Made by a program: the position numbers and the translations under genes. A DNA stretch of 64,000 nt. Source: Sipunculus nudus (Eukaryota; Annelida; Sipuncula; Golfingiida; Sipunculidae). The stretch is from the NCBI GenBank assembly GCA_026874595.1, contig CM049315.1, forward strand, positions 67,337,916-67,401,915. The letters run 5' to 3'. Shown piece after piece: positions 21,386-33,639 of the stretch. Numbering within the stretch: position 1 is the first letter of the stretch; each line of letters starts with the position of its first letter. The notes under the pieces were generated by a model. It had not been told where the DNA came from, made no database searches, and worked only from the letters and a program-made list of their open reading frames with translations.

Positions 21386-24018
21386 TTCTATGCAGGGTTG
21401 TAGGTGGTACATTTTAACATTTTTCATTTTAACATAATCCTGTGACTGAAATGTAAATACTAAACCTCCACATCATGATTCATACACGAAGAAATGGACT
21501 AGGACCAGGACCAGAAAATGAAGACATCATTATTGAACAAAATTTAAATCAATCCATACATGATAAAATTTTCATTGATAGGCAAGAAGGCAACCAAACA
21601 ATGGACTCTCTAAATCTGGATGAACAGAAAAAACAGTGAAAGACAAAATCAAAAGTATCAAATTAGAGGAAAGAAGAATCCAGTGATAATCAGAATTTGT
21701 TTTCCCATTCAGACCCTTTATGTCTCAGCTGTTTCTTGGGCAGGCATAAAAAAGAACCAGTCATAACATCAACTCACATTGTAAGGTTTCCCACATTTCT
21801 ATGGATTCTGAAAGGGCCCAATGTTTTCTGTTACTTCTACTATGGCTTCCAGTCTTTTCTATATATGCAGCTTGTATTAAGAAATAAACAATGCTTTTGC
21901 TTTCAATTCAAGACTCAGGAAACTTTATCGAGATTGGATCCCAAGTTATAGAACACTTCACCACATTTTCTATATTCCAGAACCTGATTAAAACTGAGAA
22001 TCCTGCTGTTTGAGTTTTGCTTGAAACTCTTGTGTGCCTTTTCAATCATTTAAAGAACTTGATTAAATTTACACTTAGTCTTTTGTAAAGATTCAGAGTT
22101 ATTTTTAACCCTACTGATTGAAATTCCTCAGTGATTAATGAGAGTTTCATTGTGAACACAAGTAAATGTATCAATAAAGGGTAAGAGTGTTGATTCACAT
22201 AGACAAAACGCCTTATCAACACCAAACCTTTCTTACTGTTCTTATTGACACCTGTCCTAACCATCCAAAAGAGCTTAAACACAGAAAATGTCTAAAGCTT
22301 ACAACACAGCAAAATATCTAATGCTTACAACAGATTTCGACAAAAGTTCTTTTAAGTTCAAGCTAACAGATGTAAACATAAACTTCTGAATGGAGGTACA
22401 TAGAAACCACAAAATTAAGCAAGGTCTTATAAGAAGCAAAAAGAGACTTGAGGCCATCAAAAGTGGTCATTATTATGGGGTGGTTGCTAAACCTAAGTGG
22501 TCTTTGGGAAAGGTTTTACTGTAAAACCTTGCTCTATAGGGGTATATTTTTATGACTCTTGCTGCAAGCTGGCATCTGATGTATCAGGATATCTGGCCTG
22601 GGGTAGAGTCAAACACAAGATTCCTACTGAAACCACCAAGCCGTAGGTGATTGGTGCTTCAGTAAGCCTGTTTTAATTAGACTGTCACAGTCAAGCTCTG
22701 ATTTGACAGTCTGACAATTAAGGCACTAATTACAACAACAACCGAAATCAATTGCATGGAGAAATGTCTGAATACAACCAAACAAGGATGCAATTAAAAA
22801 TATCTTTCAAAGCAATATATATTTCCACGCTTTACTTCCTTTTAATTCAATATTTCCCACAGACATGCTGATGAAAGAAAAATTTATCAAGGTAACTGAA
22901 CAAACAGGTCCTTTAGTAGAGGGGCAGCCTCTGTAAGCACTGCTCGGCCTCCATCTGTTCCCTTTGTTTCCAGATTTAGTACGGTTAAACTCAATTGGCA
23001 ATCACCACAAAAAATGACAACTGCCTGTCAGGTACCATTTGGCCAAACAGAACAAATCAACAGAGAGAACAGAAAATACTTGAGTTAAGGCTCTTAGCAG
23101 ATGGTTAAAACACAAAGCTTAAGGTGGCAAATCATTGCCACTTAGAAAATGCTCCAACTGCAGCAGCCAGGTGAAACAGCTTCTTAAGCAGCAAGGTTCT
23201 CTTGACCTTCAAGCAAGATCATGCAACTGTTGTGTAAAAATAGGCTGCAAGGCAATATACTGGTATCACCATAATATCATGATATACTGTTACCACCTTA
23301 ATATCAAGATATTTCAATCATACATTTGAAATTATGGAAACTGAATAGCGTATTCTCAGTTTATAAGAATATAGTTAAAATGTCAATAATTTGCTTCACC
23401 TGAGAAGTACTTCAGCCTTCATGAGGCAATCACAGTAATTAAATCAAAAGAATTTTCATGAAATATATCCTAAGTTCACTCAAACAGGAAAAGATCACAT
23501 ATATCCAGATAAATATGCAGAATGAGGAATTCTCTTGATGCAAGAATAGGTTCATGATTGATATCCATGTCATAAATAAATATCCATGTATAATGTTATC
23601 CACAAAATTAATAAATTTTGAACTTTATTGTCTGCAGTTCAAGATAAGGACAAATTTATTGTTGAGTTATATGAAATATGTACAATCTGAACCATGAAAT
23701 GTTTCATGATAAATGTTTCTGTAGTCATCTATGTACCTAAGGAATATATCATGTGAGTAATATTGCCAAATTCATGGGATGTAATTTGATTCGGTTTAAT
23801 AATTAACACTTTTATATTGAAATGTAAGTCAAACATTTTGAAACCTCATCACTCCAGCTTTTCACGGCTGGAGTGTAAGAGATAGAACAATCACCATGTG
23901 ATAAGATTATCATTACCCTATCCGTACTTCAGGTTTCACAGACAGGGTTATACACACTGTTGTTAACACATCATGAGCAAATCGCTGAGGTTCTTCTCTA
24001 CACAATAATTCCACTGTG
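21386..24018. other. Stretch without a supported gene
   Basis: A+T-rich with scattered chance frames. At about 22585-22657 the minus strand has a weak tRNA-like pattern ending in TGTTTGACTCTA, possibly an old SINE. CACTCCAGC (23850-23858) and GCTGGAGTG (23867-23875) form a 9-bp hairpin of unknown meaning. Confidence 0.45.
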
Positions 24019-24075
24019 GCATACTGACAGGGTTTGATCTAAGAACTTTCTGCTGAATCCAATGCATTAACTACT
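24019..24075 (-). repeat. tRNA-like SINE head fragment, minus strand
   Basis: Read on the minus strand, this shows a tRNA-like order: a region with TAGTTAATGC, GGATTCAGCAGAA, then GATCAAACCC resembling a B-box. It abuts the plus-strand SINE head at 24076, so two pol III-type heads face away from each other. It is too degenerate to be a tRNA gene. Confidence 0.3.
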
Positions 24076-24427
24076 GGAGCGTGGAGCATGTTGGTGTACT
24101 GGATAGGGCGCTGGACTTGTGACTGCAGGGTCGTGGGTTCACGCCCTGTTCTGACCGCCGTCTGCGCTAAGACTCCTAGGCAAAGTCTTTACCACAAGGG
24201 TGCGCTCTCTCGACCCAGAAGTGAATGGGTACTGGTCATGGGAGGAAGGCAAATGTAGAAAGAATAAACTTCTAGTGCCTGATTTGGCAGCTTGGGTTGT
24301 ATGCTCCCCAGGGGGTCGAGAAAAGCTACAAGAATGAACAGGCCTGAAAAACCAGCAAGGCAAAGTGTAAAGTCGTATGAGACTGACATCGTCGGTGAAA
24401 TCAGACTATTACCTTTTATCTTTACTC
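24076..24427 (+). mobile_element. tRNA-derived SINE
   Basis: A tRNA-like head has an A-box (TGGTGTACTGGA near 24091) and a B-box (GGTTCACGCCC at about 24137-24147), the two internal promoter elements of RNA polymerase III. A body of about 230 bp follows, and the end has short TTTACC/TTTATC-like repeats at about 24406-24427, a usual SINE tail. The minus-strand frames across it are part of the SINE. No clear target-site duplication was found. Confidence 0.75.
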
Positions 24428-26137
24428 AGGTACATACATCTAGCATGACTGAGCCTTGTTAGTCTGTTCTCAACCTATTCTGTGTAAAAACTGTGGTTTG
24501 CTTCATATTTTTGAGGTAGAGTATTTGTGATTTTCCTTCTTCAGTGTTTTTCAAGGGTTTCATTTTAAATAATTGACCATAAAGTAACTTACACAATGTA
24601 CATAACCCTTATTCTATTAATTACCTAAGATGCACACAAAATCTTATCAATTGCACAAGGAGCTATGAGAACAGGTGGAAATTGATCATGTAACAGTAAC
24701 AGATATATAAAAGAATTGATATTATTTGAATTATCAATCTCAGAACTATGGGTATCATATAATGAATGCTAACAGTGACGCTACCGGCACAATACATGTC
24801 AGAGAAATGCCATAAAGGCTAAAGAATAAACTACTGCTCACCTAGCTGCGCTGATGTGGCTTCTTATTCACGACAGTTTTATTTTTGTGATAATTCGCAC
24901 TTTGTTAATATCACAAATTTGTAACCCTTGATCAAAAAAAGCCAACTACAGAATACTTGAAGGATAATGCCTTTTTCAGGATTAATACATAGGTATTCAG
25001 AATTTAAAGGTCTTTCTTCTTAAGGTGACAAAGCTTGTGCCTTACAAAGAAAGATAAATTACCAAATAAGAATCACTGTCCCTGATTTATAAATGAATGT
25101 TTGTTCTAAATAAATGAAGCATATGTCATAGGTACCATGAGCATAAATTTATATGCAAAACAAATGTATGTTGAAAGCTTTATTGTTAGAAGTTATCACA
25201 AATTCTGAAGTGATGAAAAGGCCAGGTTGGCTACACAATCTTAAGCTTATACCACCATAATTGTGTGCAAACTAACACCCTTACCTAGGAGGATAAGACC
25301 TTGAGAAAATGTGCTTTTACCAAATAAATCTATGTGGTACCTTCTCACCATCCCTTTCAATGGGAGTTCCTAAGAAACAAGCCAGAAGCTGGAGTACAGA
25401 CCTGAACGGACATCAACAGAAGAACACCCGGCAACAGCTACATCCATCATGTATTACGGTGCTCCCTGGCAGCACCACCTTGTTGAGATGAAGAATGGCA
25501 AAAGAACCAACACCTTTCTTCTCTTGGGAGCAAAAAAAAAAAGACAACACCACACATTCCATGGAAAACAACCTGGTTAGGTGCCAATGAGAAGACGAAG
25601 AAATTGAGAGGACTTGTAATGAATTACACCTTCTGAAAAACAGAAACAAATTCCTCACAAATACATGACCTTGGAATGTAAAAAAATTCTGGCTTTGGTG
25701 TCCTTGCTGTCATGGCAACAGAGATAAGATAACTAATTATAAATTGTGTCCAGCATTGTGTTTTTTTAAAGGGCTCATTCTGACATATGATGTGTAATGA
25801 ATAAAGATAATCTCTGGTGAAGCTTTTACAAAAATAAGCCAAAAACACTGATCCTACTGTATGGTTATATACAAGTGTTTATATCATAACATGTGGGGAG
25901 CCCGTTAAAAATAGCCACCGATCATATTACAAACCTGAGTCCAACAAGGCCATCAACAGCAAATCAGATGAATCATGCAGGGATTTTCAAATGACAAAAT
26001 ATGGCATTATTTCACATGCTTTCACCATCAATCAAACATTATGTGCAATCAGCCACCTTTAACTGCTTTGGTTTTTTTCTTTGTCAATTCATGTACAGTG
26101 TTTATTAACAGACTGTAGATAAGCAAGCTCATACATA
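24428..26137. other. Stretch without a supported gene
   Basis: A+T-rich, no recognisable gene or RNA. Short frames around 25309-25658 lie on opposite strands over the same bases and have no domain. Confidence 0.5.
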
Positions 26138-26610
26138 TGTCAGAGACGAGATTGAAATCCAGGCGGATTTTAAATTCGCCTAGACGAGATTGCAATTGTG
26201 ATCTCGCCTAGGCGAGATTGCAATTGTGATCTTGGCTAGACGGATTTTAAACTCGCCTAGACGAGATCACAATCGCAATCTCGCCTAGGCGAGATTAAAA
26301 TCTATCATGGAGCAGGCCAGGATTTTAATCTCGCCTAGGCGAGTTTAAAATCTGCCTGGTGTCATCCAGGCAAGTTTAGAATCTGCCTGATATCACTTAG
26401 GCGAGTTTAAAATCTGCCTAGGCGAGATTAAAATAGTGATCTGATCTAATTACCTAATAAATTATGCATTGTTATTGACTTATGAAAGATGTTTTCAGTC
26501 AGATTTTCAGTATTTTAACACTGAATGGTTATGTAAAGTTCACAAGTAATATATTAATTAATATTTACAGAATATTATATTATTAATGTTATAATTAACA
26601 TTAATTTTGG
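26138..26610 (+). repeat. Left inverted-repeat arm
   Basis: The outer 300 bp contains perfect CTCGCCTAGGCGAG at 26203-26216, 26280-26293 and 26330-26343, plus variants at 26252 and 26415. These are separated by GATTTTAAA or TTTAAAATC spacers that are inverted relative to each other, so the arm itself can form small cruciforms. The inner part is A+T-rich. Confidence 0.88.
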
Positions 26611-26736
26611 GAATGGAATATTTTATATTATATATTTTTTATTAATATGGTTATGAATAGTTCACAAGTAATATATATTAATTAATATTTACAGAATATT
26701 ATAATATTTATCATTGTAATAATTAACATTAATTTT
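26524..26736 (+). repeat. Tandem duplication of the inner arm segment
   Basis: A segment with GTTCACAAGTAATATAT...ATTTACAGAATATTAT occurs at about 26524-26610 and again at about 26646-26736. The right arm has only one matching segment, so the duplication arose in the left arm. Confidence 0.65.
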
Positions 26737-27478
26737 TTTATCATATATTTTTATTAATAAACTAGGTAATAGGAAACTTACATTGGTATTGTATATGGCA
26801 TACTTAAATTATATATGATGTGGGCTGCTGCTGATTATTTACATAATAATTTTGTTGTCAATATTAATTTGAAGGAAAACTGGTATTAGTAATATTAGTA
26901 ATGTAGTATTTTAAAAAGACAAAAGGAGACATAGCTCATTTATTTTTTATCAATATAATTCAATGCATGTTCACATGCATAAATGATCTATTAATCTATG
27001 AATCTAGAAATCATATCTTCTCTGATATGATATAATACTGTCCAAAAAAGGCAGTTATCTTGTAACACAGTCTACATAAATATTGAAGCTTCACAAAATG
27101 CCTCACAAAACATTAAAAAAAAAAGATCAGAAGAATATTATATACATTATAAGAAAAGACTAAATAAGACAAAGAAATATTCACTTGCATACATCTGTGT
27201 ATCAACTTTTACCTTTTCTCATATGATGTTTAATTACCTTAAAAAAAAGGATGGTGTATCAAAGTCCACCATAAATACTGATACCCTGCATATTTTATAC
27301 CATAAGTGTACATGTTTTGACTGTTGAGTGTTGAACACCAGGGTGAAAAGAAACATTTGAACTAGATCAACCAACTATCTTGTTCTGTTTGTCCTGTAAG
27401 AATTATCAAATAGGATGATTGTTTATGTTAATGTGTAATATACTCATTAAATAGTGAAGTAATAGCTATCTAAACTAA

Positions 27479-27508
27479 TCTATCTATCTGTCTATCTATC
27501 TATCTATG
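27479..27508. repeat. TATC tetranucleotide microsatellite
   Basis: About seven TATC units with one interruption (CTGTC), inside the foldback element. Confidence 0.85.
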
Positions 27509-27813
27509 ATTGATTCAATATGCAAGTGGATGACTTTTTCCCCCAGATTTGCTCTTCATAATATCTCATAAGTGTGCTTCAATATACCTCTTGTTACTCT
27601 CTAATTGCCATATATTTAAATACAATTACAAATTATTTTTTGTAAAAATTATTAGTGATATTTAGAATCCCAAGGTTGTTAAGAAAACTGGAGAAAAAAA
27701 ATAAAGATTAATTAATGTTTAGCAAATGATTGGTATGATAAGGATGCTGTAGACCACATGAAACACATCAAAGGTTCAAATAATAATCAAATATCTATTT
27801 CATAATTCTGTTT

Positions 27814-28326
27814 CCAAAATTAATGTTAATTATCACATGAATAATTATTACATTACTTTAAAAAAGTTAATTATTACATTAATACTATAATATTCTGTAA
27901 ATATTAATAAATATATTACCTTTTATAATATATAACCATTTAGTGTTAAAATATTGAAAATCCGACTGAAAACATCTTTCATATGTCAATTACAATGCTT
28001 AATATATTAGGAAATTAGATCAGATCACTATTTTAATCTCGCCTAGGCAGATTTTAAACTTGCCTAAGTAATATCACACGGATTTTAAACTCGCCTGGAT
28101 GACACCAGACGGATTTTAAACTCACCTAGGCGAGATTAAAATCCTGGCCTGCTCCATGATGGATTTTAATCTCGCCTAGGCGAGATTGCGATTGTGATCT
28201 CGTCTAGGCGAGTTTAAAATCTGTCTAGCCGAGATCACAATTGCAATCTCGCCTAGGCGAGATCACAATCACAATCTCGTCTAGGCGAATTTAAAATCCG
28301 CCTGGATTTCAATCTCGTCTCTGACA
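27814..28326 (-). repeat. Right inverted-repeat arm
   Basis: Inverted copy of the left arm. Perfect CTCGCCTAGGCGAG at 28171-28184 and 28248-28261, with decayed copies elsewhere. It is slightly longer than the left arm because of an extra A+T segment near 27835-27870. Confidence 0.88.
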
Positions 28327-31300
28327 CATACATCACCTGAGTGTTGTAAGAACCTTAATTAGCAGGAATTACCTGAAGTTCATTGATAATGATATGTATC
28401 AAAAGTTAGCCAGAAATCAAATAAATTCAATAAATTCATTTTGTAATGTAAATTTTATAGGAACATTGTAGTTTTTTATTTCTGTAACTATAACACTAAT
28501 TTTAATCATATACATTACCTAATAAGTTAATTAAAAAAAAAGTAATGTTAAAAACAGCAATACAAAATGAAGATGAAATGGCAGAAATCTAATATGATTT
28601 TTTTCTTCTATTTTATTGTACTTCAGAATGTTTTATATGTTAGGGTACCGTGAGCACTTTGTTTTAAGGCTCTGGTCTGGGAGAATATATAAATAGTTTG
28701 GATTATGGGCTGACACACCACAGAAGATTTTAAAGTGCCAAAGAGAGGGGGAACGTCTTCTCTGTAAAGTGAGCATACAGACAGGGATGGAGATAAGCTC
28801 ACTTTACATCCTCAAGCCAGTGGCAGTCTTCAAACCAGACTGAGGATCAAGTACCTCACCTTGCATAAAAAATGCCAGGAGAAATGCCCAGTTCAGTAAT
28901 CGTAGACTAAAACATCAGCACTCACTGCTTTGTTGTTGTTAGGTGCAGCATAAAACTTGCTATAAACAGTGAATGTCACTCTTTTGGCCAATATGTCAAT
29001 TAGCCCACAGCAAGCCTGCTTTCTGTTTTAGTAAAATAAAAAAGACCCCACCCAGCTTGAAAACACTTGAATGAAAATAAAATTTGTTTTACGGAGCCTT
29101 AGTTCCCCTTATGTGACTCTTGTAACAAGAGTCTTGTGGGAAAAGAATCAATCTATGCAAATGCCTGTATAGCAAATGTTACTGCATGATTCAATTATTA
29201 CTTGAAGAATCAATTCAAATTGGGATTAAATTTGATTTTTTTTTTAATGTATTTATTTATTCTTCTATATATCTGGTTACAAACTGAAGCAAATATGAGG
29301 AAGGTCAAGTTAATTAAAATTTAACTTTTATCTTATTAATTAATACATGTATTGTTTTAAAAGAGCTCTAAAATTAATGCACAAGACCAAATAATAACCC
29401 AGTTTCTAGTGTGGATGTTAAAATCTGAATTGAAGTCTCCAGATTGAACAGTTATTGTCTCAGATATGAATCCATGTTTACACCTAATAAAGTCTATGGT
29501 AGATTTTACTGCAAGTTAATTTTCAGGGAGCGAAGCTAAAAGCCTAAACGAACATGAGGGGAAGCACACCAAAACAATTAAAAAATAAACTTAGGGATAA
29601 ATATAGTTAAGCCCAACCTGTAAATATTCTGATTGCCGAGGTAAACATGACAAGGGAGTCAATGATTTTCTTAGGTAAAACACAATTTTTATTAAGACAC
29701 CATTTGTTAGCTTAAAAATGTGAACATAAAAACACCTCTTGGTTTAAGAATATGCCTCTACAAACCATCTCTGTCTGCTGCTAATGGCAATATGATATGA
29801 CAAGCTTAGGGTTTGTTCTTGTTCCTCCATATCCATTAATCCACAAAGACTTGTTTATCAGCCTGGGAAAGCCACACATATACACACCAACAGCAAGGGG
29901 GCCTTTGAGTATCTTAATACCTTTTTAATACACAAGCCTTTGTGCAAGCAAGACAGCAATTTCTAAAGCTGTAACACCTCTGTTACTCTAATTATCCGAG
30001 TCTTTATGGTAGCTTGCTGTTGGCACTTTGTAAAGGTTAAAGCGGCACCCAAACAAAATGAGGTGACAATCACAATTCAGAGTCCAGTACCATCCGTTAC
30101 TGTCTCAAACTCATGGGAGTTCACAGACCTTTCAATGTATAAATTTTTAAACGTGTGATCTTTATAATCCTATATAAATAGCAGGAGTTCTTTATTTTCC
30201 ATGACTCCACTTCCTGTTCCCAGACAGGCACAGCACTGTATATCTGAGCTGATCACACATGATACGGACAAGAAAAACATAACACACAAGTCGTTTCTTG
30301 TCTGCACTGCACAAGCAAGACCCCATGTGGGCACCACATGTCTAACAGAAAACCAAGCATATGTTGACATAAAGAATACATAGATTTTACACATGTCAGA
30401 TATTACAGGATATTACAATCTGCCTCTGTAGTTAGAATATCACCGGGCCCCTCTGGTGAGGTTGCTATTTTTTCTCCTCCTTCCATTAGTTTTATCTACC
30501 GTCTCCATCATGTTCCACCCTGGGTGTCACAAAAAATAAAAAGCTCCTATCAAATATCCATGGAATAGAGTCCCTAAAAATAATTCAGCATTACTTATAT
30601 CAGTTAAGAAGTTTTAGCAATATAGACAGCACCTTGAAGAACTAACCTTTTACCATCATACACCTTTTACTTATAACCAAGCAAATAACATATTACTTTT
30701 TTTATACCAGACATGAGCCATCTACCTTTATCTTTAATTTTTTTACATATAATTCTTAACCTCAATTTTTCTCACATTTTTTTAAATGTCACATAATCCT
30801 TACATGAATCATCAAATGTCTTTTTCCTGACAAAAAATTTAACTGGCACATGTTGTTTCCCTATAATCATTTCCCTTCCAATGTACCAAAAAATTAACTC
30901 CTTTTCCAATGTGATCAGCCTGTTAAAATTTAATTTACATTTTCATATATAGCTTCATGACCTCAACCTGTTTTAGTTATTTTTTTATTTGAATGGGTTT
31001 CCTGCCTGTTTATTGGTAGCCCCATGCATAATCACTTTATCTCCCTGACTGATTTCATGATTGACTGGCCATTTTCAATATTTATATCTGTAACCTTCAA
31101 CATAAACCCTGGGTTTGTAACCCATAACAGTTGTCTGTATAATTTTGACTGTGACACTGTGACCATGTTTGTTAATGATGACTTCATGATTAAGTTAAAC
31201 CTTGATAATCTGAACAAGTCAAGGAAACAGCCAATCACTTTTATTAAACAGAAATGGAATATTCCTGAAGTATTTCATCTTCAGAACATTGAATGCACAG

Positions 31301-31825
31301 CAGTACATGCATGACTAGTTAATAAATGAAAAATATTAACTACAAAACTAAACAGATCAGCAATTAAAGTATGCCGAATACGGGATATTGCTAATACCAA
31401 TACTCTTATGTGTGAAGGCAGTAAATGACTGCTTGCTTGAAAAACTGCAGGCAAACAACTAGTGCCCCCTAGCGTCCTACCTGACCAGCCCATTCATTCA
31501 ACACAGCAGTGTGGGCACTGGACATAGTGTTTTAATTGCCGATCATCCTGATACTTATTATTTATCAATTATATTATGCTGTATTAAACCATATACAGAA
31601 ACATGAAAAGACAAGAAAATTTTGCATTGGGCATGGTTTGCATTAGAATATGATCTTGAATCATTGCCTTGTAGCGGATATGATATAAGGGAATCGTACA
31701 ATGGGTCTTTACTCATTGATAAACGTTATATTTGCAAGTTTCCTTGAATTATGGTACATTATGGCACGAAACAATTGTAACCTCATATTTATTTAATGAC
31801 CATATTAATTATAGAGATCCCATAG
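28327..31825. other. Stretch without a supported gene
   Basis: A+T-rich. Scattered intermediate-GC patches (for example 30010-30360) carry no domain. Opposed frames at 30170-30394 lie over the same bases and look like chance. Confidence 0.5.
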
Positions 31826-31999
31826 CGCGTATAAGCTAACAAAGTGAGGATAGTCAGTTTCGTCTGTGCTAATGAGTGTCCGGCTGAATCACGCTCGCCT
31901 GCACAAACGGGCTTCCAGCTGCCCTAGCTAGTCATTTTTCTCCTCCATCTACACGAGAAGCTGCATTATCGATATCCCGTATTGTTTGCAGTTGTAAGT
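31826..31999 (+). promoter_or_regulatory. Small CpG-rich island ending in a donor-like site
   Basis: About ten CpG dinucleotides in 160 bp, in a window where CpG is scarce, ending in GTTTGCAGTT|GTAAGTA with GTAAGT at 31994-31999. This fits a non-coding first exon on the plus strand, but no coding exon could be linked to it. Confidence 0.3.
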
Positions 32000-32050
32000 A
32001 TTTTGCTATACAAATTAATGAATCGATCATTTAGGGTAAATATATATTAT

Positions 32051-32150
32051 ACAGACGAGACTGAAATCCAAACATACTGGTTAAATCACTTTGACTAGAT
32101 TATCTCAATTGTGATCTCATATAATTATAAAATCAGCCTTGATTTCAATA
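32051..32150 (+). repeat. Decayed fragment of the foldback arm
   Basis: ACAGACGAGACTGAAATCC, then ATCTCAATTGTGATCTCA and CTTGATTTCAATA, match the outer arm of the 26138 element in order, with many changes and lost palindromes. It is an older relative or a solo arm. Confidence 0.6.
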
Positions 32151-32812
32151 TAAGGTGTCACATAAACTGTGAAACTTTATGTAATACTTTTTCAGCTGTA
32201 TACCTTGCAATGTGACAAAGTTACAACTCCATGTTCTGGCAAAAGTTATTGTCAAAACTTTTAAGCAAACCTTGTGTCAACTAATACTTTCCTGTCACAT
32301 TTTTAATGTTTCTTGCATTAAAGGTCTCTCTGAATTAAAATTTAATGCAGGAATAATTCTGTGCCCTCCTGATTTAGAGTAAAGTACTTTTTTTAAAACC
32401 ACCCATGTAGTAGTCATCTGGCATGGGGCAAAGATATCCAATAAGCACCATCCTTCATTATTAATACCACATGATCCTGTATCGTGTAACCAGTATATCT
32501 ACTGAAACTTTCAAACATTTTTAAATGCAACACTTGTTCTATTTTAAGATATTATAATTTCCTCATCTAAGGAAAAAGGAAAAGCAAACAGTTTGGCCTT
32601 TTCTTTTTCAATTTGCTATTTTCAGATATGCTTTTCTTGCATGTCAGGGTGTTGTGTGATTTCTGTCAGGATTAGGACTGACTAAGGTCAATAGGTATTG
32701 GTTTGATCTTTTTCTCCCTTAATTTGTACTTCCTAAATTAGTCCCTCACAAAGAGAACGATAACTGCTACATTTCCAGGTTTCCAAGAAAAAATCACTTA
32801 AGATAATCTTTA

Positions 32813-32842
32813 ACAAGGGACCTATGGGTCACGTCACTCAGC
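32813..32842 (+). repeat. Repeat head, ACAAGGGACCTATGGGTCACG type
   Basis: Near-identical to the head at 18728. It lies about 2.83 kb upstream of the hairpin tail at 35.64 kb, close to the 2.66 kb head-to-tail distance at 18.7-21.4 kb. Confidence 0.6.
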
Positions 32843-33639
32843 TGAATTTTGGAAAATATTAGTAACTGCAAATTATTATTGTTTCTTATGGTTTTTCCAT
32901 GTATATTACCATTTGAAAAGCTAAGAGAAAATGGCCCAGCTTAAATGAAACTCTGTAAATTATAGAATAATGGACATGAGCTAAAGCATATGGACTGTGT
33001 AATAAATGAAACCTTTGGCCTGAAACCATTTAGTGATGCACCAAGGGAAAAAATGGGCTTACGGTAAGTGTCATATAAAAGTTCCATTTCATAAACAAAT
33101 AATATGTGAAGGTAATAAATTTTTCAAAAGTAAAATATATGGCCATATGAGTTAAAAATTAATCCCACAAAGTTTGACCAATATTTCTAATTTTAAAAAC
33201 TAGATAACTAGGCCCCACCAACTTTAAGAGAAATGAACGAAATGCTACAAAGTATTTATGTCTTCTTAAATCTTGTCAGTTAGCACTTTCATTAGGTCCT
33301 AATATTTTACCATACATGAATATTATGATTAAATTACTGAACATTTTTTTCTTTAAAAAAATCAAAATTGTCCAAGTCTCAACAAAAAGAATTTTTTAAC
33401 ATTAAAATTATCAGCTTTGTCTTGTATATTAGTCCTGTGTATCGAAGCGGTGGGTTTAGTGGGGGGTCTCTGTTGTTACTGTTCATCGCTGAAATTATTA
33501 GATTCATCTTGTTTAGAGTACAGGTCTGTCAACAGAATGGGGTGGGGGGGGGGAAGAGAGAAAGGCTCCCTGTGGTATTTATGCTGGCAGCCTGATCAAG
33601 CTCAACAAGAGAGAGGGCTTGCCAGAGTGATGGGATTAC

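Larger units (their letters stand above)
26138..28326. mobile_element. Foldback-type element with ~0.5-kb palindrome-rich inverted repeats
   Basis: The ends are TGTCAGAGACGAG at 26138 and its exact complement finishing at 28326. The first 55 bases of the two arms are identical and the arms stay highly similar for about 470-510 bp. Each arm is built from spaced copies of the perfect palindrome CTCGCCTAGGCGAG and variants. The middle (26611-27813) is A+T-rich and has no coding frame. Flanks CATACATA and CATACATC give an 8-bp duplication with one mismatch, or chance similarity. Structure fits foldback elements or long-TIR MITEs; the superfamily cannot be told. Confidence 0.85.

Noticed and set aside
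23850-23875. 9-bp hairpin CACTCCAGC/GCTGGAGTG
   Set aside because: Single small hairpin without T-run, flanking gene or repeat context.
24137-24147. B-box suggesting a real tRNA gene
   Set aside because: The region cannot be folded into a full cloverleaf and continues into a SINE body and tail.
26138-28326. Regularly spaced palindromes considered as a CRISPR array
   Set aside because: Spacers are themselves repeated and inverted, the context is animal DNA, and the two arms are mirror images.
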